Shown here piece by piece: positions 56,603-64,000 of a stretch of DNA of 64,000 nt. How positions within the stretch are numbered: position 1 is the stretch's first letter; each line of letters opens with the position of its first letter. This DNA comes from Triticum aestivum (lineage: Eukaryota > Streptophyta > Magnoliopsida > Poales > Poaceae): positions 177,940,353 through 178,004,352 of the forward strand of contig NC_057800.1 in the NCBI RefSeq assembly GCF_018294505.1. Reading direction: 5' to 3'. The position numbers and the translations under genes are program-made. The notes below the pieces were generated by a model, which worked only from the letters and a program-made list of their open reading frames with translations, did no database searches and was not told the DNA's origin.

Positions 56603-56995
56603 TCCAAATGGGCTTCCGGAAAAGAAGGAATTCCTTATTGATATGAGTAGTCTATCATCCCTAATAAGCTAGGCCATCACATACACCCCCACTCAGAGGA
56701 ACCACGTCCTCGTCGGGCCATATGAACGTTCCATCTTGGCACATACGTCTGTTCTTCCAGTCTAGTACATGTGACATGCCGTGTGCCACAACGGGTAACA
56801 AACGTCAAGAACAACATGACCACGCACCTGTCCGCAAATATTCGTGTAACCGCGAGGGTCGGCTCTGAGACCAACTTGTAACGCCCTGGACACACCCGCC
56901 GGTGGTCGTCACCCCTAGCGGGATCTAGAGTAGCCCCACAGATCAATACTAGTCCTTTATGCGCACTTTGTCCTCACTCGTGCACACCCGGGAAC

Positions 56996-57061
56996 AACTT
57001 CCCGGTCGGTCACCCATCCTAAAACTAATCCAAGCTAAGCATGCTTAACTTTGGAGTTCTG
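56996..57061 (-). other. 5S rRNA-derived segment, 5' LTR of the TRIM
   Basis: Same arrangement as 56537-56602 with AAGTTAAGCATGCTT and AGGATGGGTGACC. It could act as an RNA polymerase III promoter. That is known for the family in general and not shown here. Confidence 0.8.
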
Positions 57062-57366
57062 TCTGAATGGGCTTCCGTAAAAGAAGGAATTCCTTATTGA
57101 TATGAGTAGTCTATCATCCCTAATAAGCCAGGCCATCACAGTTTATGAGAGGGAAATGAATATTTTTCATTTAAGAAAAATATTCCAATAATTATTTTGA
57201 GATGAACCAGAGTGGGAATGATCGTTAGAGAGGGAAATGGGACACTTGGGTGAAAGCCAAGTGGTACCCAAGTGTTTAAGTCCATATGAAAAGATTCAAA
57301 ATCAATCCAAAAGAAAATCAGGCAAATAAAAGAGGGCAAAACCAGGCTGTCACAAACCTCCCCCAC

Positions 57367-60300
57367 TTAGAATGAATCTCGTCCTTGAGATTCGGTTGCT
57401 TGGGAAAACCATTCAGGATAATGTGTCCTTAGAAATTCTTCCCGTTCCCACGTGGATTCTGACTCTGTGTGATGCTCCCACTGAACCTTGTAGAACTTTC
57501 TTACTCCCTCTGTTTCTTTTTACTCTACATATAAGATCTGGTCAAAGTCAAACTGCACAAAGTTTGACCAAATTTATATAAAAAAATATGAACATCTACA
57601 ATACTAAAACTATATTGTATGAACATACATTTCATTGTGCATCTGATAATATTGATTTCATATTGTGAATGTTTATATTTTTTAATATATAGTTAGTCAA
57701 ACTCTACAAAGCTTGACTTTGACCAAACCTTATATGCAGACTAAAAAGACACGGAGGGAGTACTTTGCTATTAGTGACCCTTTCTATCTGATCCAAAAAT
57801 TTAACCGGTCTCTCTTCATATGTTAAGTCCTTTGCCAACTCTATCTCAGTCATAGCAGTCTTTTTCTCAGGCGGCGATATGCATCGCCTCAACTGTGAAA
57901 TGTGAAACACGTTGTGCACGTCTGATAATTCAGGGGGTAGTTCCATATGATATGCAACAGCACCCACTCGTGACATAACTGGAAATGGACCAATAAATCT
58001 GGGTGCCAACTTTCCACGAATCTGAAATCTCTTGACTCCTTTCGTAGGAGTGACTCGGAGGTATACCTGTTCTCAGGGTTCAAAACTGTTCTGTCAGTGC
58101 TTCGCATCATAGTAACTCTTCTGTCGATATTTGTCCAATTGCAATCTGTCTCTGATTTCCCTAACTTGTTTCTTAGCTTCCATCATGAGATTCGTCCCGA
58201 AAATGTGGCCATCTCCAGTTTGAGACCAATTTGAAGGAGTGCGGCACTTATGGCCATACAAAGCCTCATATGGTGACATTTTTAGACTAATCTAGAAGCT
58301 GTTGTTATAAGAGAACTCGGCATACGGCAGACAGTCTTCCCATTTTGATCCTTGGGCCAAAACACAGGCTCACAACATATCTTCGAGTATTTGGTTCACC
58401 CGGTGTGTCTGTCCATCAGTCTAAGGATGATAAGCGATACTGTATTTTAGTGATGTCTCCAAGGCTTGATGGAGACGTGACCAAAAAGCGGAGGTAAAAA
58501 GTGAACCTCGGTGAGAAGTGATGGTTCAGGGTACTCCATGCAGACTGACTATCCTGGATACATACAGCTATGCAAGTTGATCCGCTCGATATGTGGTTAT
58601 GATAGGGATAAAGTGAGAAACCTTGGTTAAGGTGTCCACTATGACCCATATTGCATCATTGCCTCACGGAGTCTTGGGCAGTCCTGTGATGAAATCCATG
58701 CGGACATCATCCCATTTCCATTGTGAGACTAGCAGGGGTTGGAGAAGTCCGGCTGGCTTCTGATGGTCTGCCTTTACCTTGTTGCATATGTCCCAATAGG
58801 GTACAAAATAAGCGATGTCTTTCTTCATCCCATCCCACCAGAACACTTGTAGCATGTCTTCATACATTTTCGTACCTCCAGGGTGAATAGAATACGAAGA
58901 TTCATGTGCTTCCGACTGGATTTTCTGCTTTAAATCCGCCTGATTTGGTACACAAATTCTTCCACGGAATCGGAGAGTACCAAATTGATCCTTTGAGAAA
59001 TCTGAAGTCTATCCTGCTACCACATTCTGGGCACGCTTCTCCAGAACGGTGTCATCTGGTTGTGCCTTGCAGATCTCTTCCTTAAGGGTGGGGGCAACTT
59101 CCAAAATATTAGCAGGCCAGCATCAACTATGACCAGGTTGAGCTGAGCAATCTCCTCTTGAAGTTCAGGAGGCTAGGATTCCAATATGATATTCAGGCTG
59201 ACACGCTTTCGACTGAGTGCATCGGCGACCACGTTGGCCTTACCCGGCTGGTAATTTATTCCAAGATCATAATCCTTGACTAACTCAAGCCACATTCATT
59301 GACGGAGATTTAAATTTGGTTGAGTAAATATATACTTGAGACTTTTGTGATCGGTAAAAATTTGGCACCTTTTCCCGATGAGATAGTGTCTCCAAAATTT
59401 TAGAGCATGAACCACTGCAGCAAATTCCATATCATGAGTGGGATAATTTCCCTCGTGGGGTCGTAGCTGCCGTGATGCATAGGCTACTCCCTTGCCGTAT
59501 TGCATAAGTACGCATCCAAGTCCTTGTCTGGAGGCATCGCAGTACACATCAAAACTGCAGTAGATATCTGGAAGAGTTAACACCGGTGCGGTCGTTAGCC
59601 GTATCTTTAGCTCATTAAAACTTTTCTCACAGTCCTCAGTCCATTCAAACCTCTTATCCTTTTTGAGAAGCTCCGTCATGGGTTTAGCAATCTTGGAAAA
59701 CCCTTCAATGAAATGATGGTAATACCCGGCTAATCCAAGAAAACTCCGGATCCGTGATACGGTTGCGGGTGGCAACCAATCGAGCACATCCTTTACTTTG
59801 CTTGGGTCCACAGCTATACCTTCGGCGGATAGCACATGTCCAACAAATCCAACCCGCTTGAACCAAAATTCACATTTACTAAATTTGGCGTATAGCTGAT
59901 GGTCGCGGAGTCATTGTAACACTGCTCGGAGGTGATCTTTGTGATCTTCTTCACTCTTTGAGTAAATAAGTATGTCATCAATGAAGACTACCACGAATTT
60001 ATCGAGGAAGTCCATGAATACTTTGTTCATCATATGCATGAAGAAAGCAGGGGCGTTGGTGAGACCAAAGGACATAACTGTATATTCATAAACACCGTAC
60101 CAAGTGGTAAAGGTGGTCTTAGGAATATCTTCCTTTTTAATCTTGAGCTGATGATATCCTATCCGTAAATCAACCTTGGAGAATACCTTGGCCCCACTGA
60201 GCTGATCAAACAAATCATGAATCCTTGGTAGTGGATTTTTTTTTTGATGGTGACATCATTCAGCTAACGGTAATCCACACACATGCCGGAGGCTGCCATC

Positions 60301-60642
60301 CTTTTTGTCCACGAGGATAGCAGGTGATCCCCATGGTGAAGAGCTGGGACGAATATATCCTTTCTGGATAATTTCATCAAGTTGTTTCTTTAGCTCCACT
60401 AATTCTGATGAGAGCATCCGGTAATACTTCTTGTATAACGGTGCAGTTTCGGGCACAAGATCTATTGCGAACTCAAGCTCTCGATTTGGCGGCATGCCAG
60501 GTAGCTCTTCTGGAAATACATCAGGAAACTCACTGACCACAGGAATTAATTCCAATTCAGCCACAACGGTGAAGGCCATTTCTTTCTTGGGTATGCTTCT
60601 GCGAGCATAGAATTTGGTAGTCTTCCCCTCCCGACTGGTCAA
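57367..60642 (-). pseudogene. Gypsy pol (reverse transcriptase, RNase H, integrase), multiply broken
   Basis: Order on the minus strand: RT start (60642-60256, ...[17 protein letters not shown]), RT core (60213-59911, [10 protein letters not shown] catalytic motif present), RNase H (59835-59296, [15 protein letters not shown] and [10 protein letters not shown]), integrase (~58870-58280) and a chromodomain-like end finishing at 57367. Breaks: compensating frameshifts near 60250-60280 by a ten-A run, TGA at 59911, TGA at 59296, a frame change near 59000-59200, several stops in integrase and a MITE at 57504-57760. In integrase the positions normally Asp (SDRG) and Glu (GQTER) read His (near 58510 and 58405). 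The domain set and ~2.8-kb LTR suggest a Tekay/Del-type chromovirus. Confidence 0.85.
57504..57760. mobile_element. Stowaway MITE inside pol (257 bp)
   Basis: Ends CTCCCTCTGTTTCTTTTTA and ACACGGAGGGAG, flanked by TA at 57502-57503 and 57761-57762. It shares CAAAGTTTGACCAAATTTAT-type core text with the remnant at 19795-20015. Insertion and duplication add 259 bp and split the chromodomain-like end of pol. Confidence 0.9.
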
Positions 60643-60651
60643 AGTGACATC

Positions 60652-61415
60652 TCAGGTCGCGCAATTTATGCATACTTGGTATTGAGTCAGCCAATTCATA
60701 TCCAAGATAACATCCAGTTTAGCAGACTCAATAATTATCAAAGAAGTTGAAAAGCAGACTCCGTTGATATTGATTTCCAGATTACGGTAGACCAGATTGC
60801 TCTTGATTAAGGATCCCGGGGTTTGTACCAGCATATTCTTGCCCAAAAGCGAACAAGGAAATTTGTTTTGGGCAACAAAACTCTGAGAGATAAAAGAGTG
60901 GGAAGCCCCAGAGTCAAATAAAATTATTGCAGGTATGTTGTTAACAGGAAACATACTAATGACGACTTCGGGGTTTTCTTGGGCTTCATCTACGGCGAGG
61001 TGATGAACGTGCCCAGTGATGTGTTGCTGGTCCAGGCATGATTCCATAAAGTTGACTTGTGGCTTGAATAGAGCATTTTCCTTGCTGTTCTTGGGACACT
61101 GTCTGACATAATGTCCGATTTGCCCACAACTGAAGCAAGAATTGATGCGCTGGAGGTCCTCGTGCAATGGGTTGGTCATGACATTCTTGACTTGGGTGGT
61201 GGTCTTGTTAACATTCTGTTGCCAATTGGGCTTGTATTCCACCTGAGTCTGCTGCCAGGTACGAGCCTTTTGCACGGGTTGCCCATCCTTCTTTGGCTCA
61301 AACTTGCGCTTGTGATCCTTATTGACAGGCCTGTTGTCTGAGATGAGCTTGTGCTCCCTTTCTGCAATGAAAGCTTTGTTCACCAGAGTTTGAAAATCTG
61401 GGAAATCAAACATGC
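60652..61415 (-). pseudogene. Gypsy gag C terminus and aspartic protease
   Basis: The minus frame contains the zinc knuckle CFSCGQIGHYVRQCP (C-x2-C-x4-H-x4-C) of nucleocapsid and then an aspartic protease with LFDSGASHSFIS as active-site motif. A TGA at 60652-60654 separates it from pol in the same frame. The N-terminal part of gag is separated by the CACTA at 61419-63353. Confidence 0.9.
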
Positions 61416-61418
61416 TGA

Positions 61419-63353
61419 CACTACTAGGAAAACGACTATAGATAAAATGGTCACTAATGGCGCACCACGTGTGTGGTGCGCCATTAGAATATAGCAATGG
61501 CGCACCACATACAGGTACGCCATTAGTAATATATTACTAATGGCGCACCTGGTTTGCGGTGCGCCATTAGAAGTTTTGAAACAAAAATTGTTACTAATGG
61601 CGCACCGTGGGTGTGGTGCGCCATTACTAGTTGGCATAGTAATGGCGCACCACACCCACGGTGCGCCATTAGAAGTTTTGAAAAAAAAAGTAAAAAAAAA
61701 AAAAATTTGTTAGTAATGGCGCACCAGAGGACAGTGCGCCATTACTAGTTTAACTAGTAATGGCGCACCGTTGGGTGGTGCGCCATTACTAGTTTGTCCG
61801 GCTTCCACCGAATGCACCCCCCCCCCCCCCCCCCCGTGGACCGCCTTTTCAGTTTTAAAAAAAATAAAAAAAATGATAAAAATGTCAAAAAAATAAAAGA
61901 AAATAAGTTTGCCATGTGATATGTGGTCTAGTTGTTGGGAAAATTTAAAATATAAATTTCGACTTTATTTGCAAAATCTCTCTAGAAATTTGTAAAATGG
62001 GCATAACTTTTGCATACGAACTCGGATTAAAAAGTTTTATATATGAAAAATCATCTACTCGAAAAGTTACATCCGAAAAGTTTAATATACAAACCCCGTT
62101 AAACATTTTCAAAATCCCCAAAAAACCTAACAGAAAAAAAGATACGGGGCTTTTAAGATCTGGAGAGGCAAAATAATTCAAAAAAAATTCAAACTTACTA
62201 ATGGCGCACCTGACCATGGTGTGCCATTATATCTTCCCGCCTTCAAAATTCAAAATAAGTTAACAAAATAAAAAAAAAGTTACTAATGGCGCACCTGCCC
62301 ATGGTGCGCCATTAGTATCTTCCCGCCTTCAAAATTCAAAATAAGTCAAAAAAATAAAAATAAAAAGTTACTAATGGCGCACCTGCCCATGGTGCGCCAT
62401 TAGTATCTTCCCGCCTTCAAAATTCAAAATAAAAAAAAAAGTTAGTAATGGCGCACCTGCCCACGGTGCGCCATTACTATGTCGTATATATGGCTGGGCG
62501 CACCTCCTCCACTCCATCTCATCCTCTCCTCTCCTCCACTCCATCTCCTCCTCTCCTCCACTCCATTTTCCCTTCTCTCCTCCACCATACTACCCTCCTC
62601 CTCTCCGGCGACCTCCTCCTCCTCCTCTCCGGCGACCTCCTTCTCCTCTCCGGCGACCTCCTCCTCCTCTCCGGCGACCTCCTCCTCCTCTCCGGCGACC
62701 GCCTCCTCTCCGGGAACCTCCTCCTCCCTCCTCTCCTCCCCTCCCCTCCCCTCACGGTTTCTCCTCCCTCCTCTATGGTGAGCTCCTCCTCCCTCCTCTC
62801 CTCCCATTCCCTCATGGTTTATCCTTCCTCCTCTCCGATGCTTCGGTGAACTCCTCTCCGGCGACCTCCTCCTCCTCTCCGGCGATGTAGGCGAGCGCCT
62901 CTCCGGTGACCTCCTCCTCCTCCTCTCCGGCGAACTCCTCTCGGGCAAAAGAACACGACAAAAGAACGTACAAGATCCAAAAACAGGAACAAAATTTGAA
63001 ATAATATCGTGCCAAAAAACGACCAAAAAAAACTAGCAAAAAATGGGCAAAAAAATCACGATCCAAATCCAAATTCGAAATTCAAAAAAAACAATGGCGC
63101 ACGGTGGGGGTTAGACGGTGCGCCACTACTATTTTCCCGCCTTCAAAATTCAAAAATACTAATGGCGCACCATGGCCTATACTAATGGCGCACCAGTGGC
63201 CTATACTAATGGCGCACCGTGGCCTATACTAATGGCGCACCAGTGGTGCGCCATTAGTAAAAATTACTAGTGGCGTGCTAGTAATGGCGCACCAGTGATG
63301 CGCCATTAGTAGGCAAAACTGGTGCACCATTAGTAGGCCTTTTCCTAGTAGTG
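61419..63353. mobile_element. Non-autonomous CACTA element (1935 bp) inside gag
   Basis: Termini are CACTACTAGGAAAA and TTTTCCTAGTAGTG, with a perfect 3-bp duplication TGA at 61416-61418 and 63354-63356, the signature of CACTA insertion. Both ends carry many copies of TAATGGCGCACC and its complement, often as short palindromes. The middle has a C-homopolymer (~61818-61836) and a CTCCGGCGACCTCCT minisatellite. No transposase is encoded, and the open Arg/Glu-rich frames come from the minisatellite. Confidence 0.92.
62590..62960. repeat. CTCCGGCGACCTCCTCCTCCT minisatellite
   Basis: Approximately 20-bp units built on CTCCGGCGACCTCCTCCTC recur many times with CTCCTC expansions. They explain the 194- and 133-codon open frames on the two strands. 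Confidence 0.85.
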
Positions 63354-63356
63354 TGA

Positions 63357-63999
63357 GAGTACACCGGAGTTGCGGGTTTAATCCACCAAGAAATCTGTCA
63401 ATCTTTCTTTCTTCAGTGGCCACATCATGAAGGGAGTAACGTGACAATTGATTGAATTTTTGCAAATATTCACCCACAGACTGATTTCCTTGGAGGAGCG
63501 CGAGAAATTCTTGCTGCTTAGTCTTCATAATTCCAGTAGGGATGTGATATTTCCGGAACTGATCCATGAATATTGACCAGGTGATTTCTTCATCAGCAGG
63601 CCACATGGCTTTTATATATTCCGACCATATGGCAGTAGCACCTTCAAGATAATGAGTTGCAGATGGAACTTTATCACCTTCTTCAGTCTGAGCAATCTCA
63701 AGTTTCCTCTCAACGGTTCGCAGCCAATTGTCTGCTTCCAAGGGGTCAATAGCCTGACTGAAACTGGGAGGTTTGGTCCTTTGAAAATCTGACAGCTTTG
63801 AGTGATGACCGTTTTGATTCCCATTGTGCCCCACTATAGCTTGCACACTTTTTAAGATTACAATCAGATCATTATTCCGTCTTTCCTCAAACATACGTAG
63901 CATTTGCTCGGTGGAGGGCGGATTTGGCGGTGGAGGCGGTGGTGGAACGTACGGCTCGGGGGAGTGTCCTGCCTGTCGTGCGGAACGACGAGCATGAGT
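63357..63999 (-). pseudogene. Gypsy gag N-terminal part (continues past window edge)
   Basis: The minus frame is open from the window edge (a Pro-rich stretch before MLRMFEERRNND at 63903). It runs through the gag core (DPLEADNWLRTVERKLEIAQ, ATHYLEGATAIWSEY, FRKYHIPTGIMKTKQQEFLAL, VGEYLQKFNQLSRYS) to the CACTA insertion site. The flanking frames on the two sides of the insertion are compatible, so gag was apparently open before the CACTA arrived. The 5' LTR and true start are outside the window. Confidence 0.9.
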
Positions 64000-64000
64000 A

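Larger units (their letters stand above)
56418..57140 (-). mobile_element. Cassandra-type TRIM with 5S-derived LTRs
   Basis: Two 264-bp LTRs at 56418-56681 and 56877-57140 flank a ~195-bp interior. A perfect 5-bp duplication GTTTA lies at 56413-56417 and 57141-57145. The primer-binding site TTGGTCTCAGAGCC follows the 5' LTR at its lower edge. Each LTR holds a minus-strand segment that reads like the 5S rRNA promoter region (AACTCCAAAGTTAAGC and AGGATGGGTGACC). Cassandra elements are known non-coding TRIMs with 5S-related LTRs. This copy sits inside the Gypsy LTR and is younger than it. Confidence 0.92.
53870..57354 (-). mobile_element. 3' LTR of the Tekay-like Gypsy element
   Basis: On the minus strand it starts TGTGACAGCC at 57354, right after the tract GTGGGGGAGGTT, and ends GGGGTGCCACA at 53870. 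Length is 3485 bp including a 723-bp TRIM and its 5-bp duplication, about 2757 bp without them. A TATA box (TATAAATA at 55564-55571) divides U3 from R-U5, and a 128-codon frame follows. A block near 54620-54680 (GGACTCGGCTATT...CTCTGCAGAGG) is shared with the LTRs of the 22-40 kb array. Confidence 0.85.

Noticed and set aside
56537..57061. 5S rRNA genes
   Set aside because: The 5S-like segments lie inside matching 264-bp LTRs with a primer-binding site and a target-site duplication, so they belong to a Cassandra-type TRIM.
62442..63026. Arg/Glu/Ser-rich 194-residue protein
   Set aside because: The frame is produced by the CTCCGGCGACCTCCT minisatellite in a non-autonomous CACTA. The opposite strand is open too.

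Overview
The window looks like a grass chromosome segment, most probably Triticeae (wheat, Aegilops or barley group). The evidence is nested LTR retrotransposons with TGATACGTC-type LTR ends, a Cassandra-type TRIM carrying 5S rRNA-derived sequence, CACTA elements, Stowaway, Tourist and hAT elements, and one small island of gene-like sequence. Family placement rests on recognised sequence character, since no database search could be run. No tRNA or rRNA gene, CRISPR array or bacterial feature was seen.

Layout. 1-5945: two nested minus-strand Ty3/Gypsy elements; element B is cut by the window edge and sits in the gag of element A. 5946-13340: a split long LTR (D) that appears to host a complete 5.8-kb element (E) with two 486-bp LTRs and no long ORF. 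13341-15232: a tandem array of ~505-bp monomers. 15233-21293: a gene-like island with three candidate genes: a 10-residue-repeat/coiled-coil protein with an in-frame stop, an Ala/Arg/Glu-rich protein with a probable frameshift, and a DEDDy (WRN-like) 3'-5' exonuclease with an early stop and a shifted tail. Minisatellites, MITE remnants and a foldback element surround them. 22223-39950: an LTR-internal-LTR-internal-LTR array of a pol-less retrotransposon with ~4.25-kb LTRs. 39951-44319: AT-rich sequence, then the 3' end of a plus-strand element of family A. 44463 to ~52570: a decayed CACTA element carrying two hAT elements and a Tourist MITE, each with recognisable target-site duplications. 52930-53869: a Stowaway MITE and half of a foldback element. 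53870-63999: a minus-strand chromovirus-like (Tekay/Del-type) Gypsy element, with a Cassandra TRIM in its 3' LTR, a Stowaway MITE in pol and a 1.9-kb CACTA in gag.

The most interesting system is the 22-40 kb array. Each internal domain carries two paralogous ORFs with no visible retrotransposon function, each preceded by its own TATAAAAGG box 61 or 72 bp before a candidate ATG. Both share a domain whose pattern resembles a double-stranded-RNA-binding fold. The element also keeps the last few pol codons and LTR motifs seen in the autonomous-type Gypsy element at 53.9-64 kb, which suggests that lineage as its mobilising partner. One 0.5-kb patch differs far more between the two internal domains than the sequence on either side, so the array is a mosaic.
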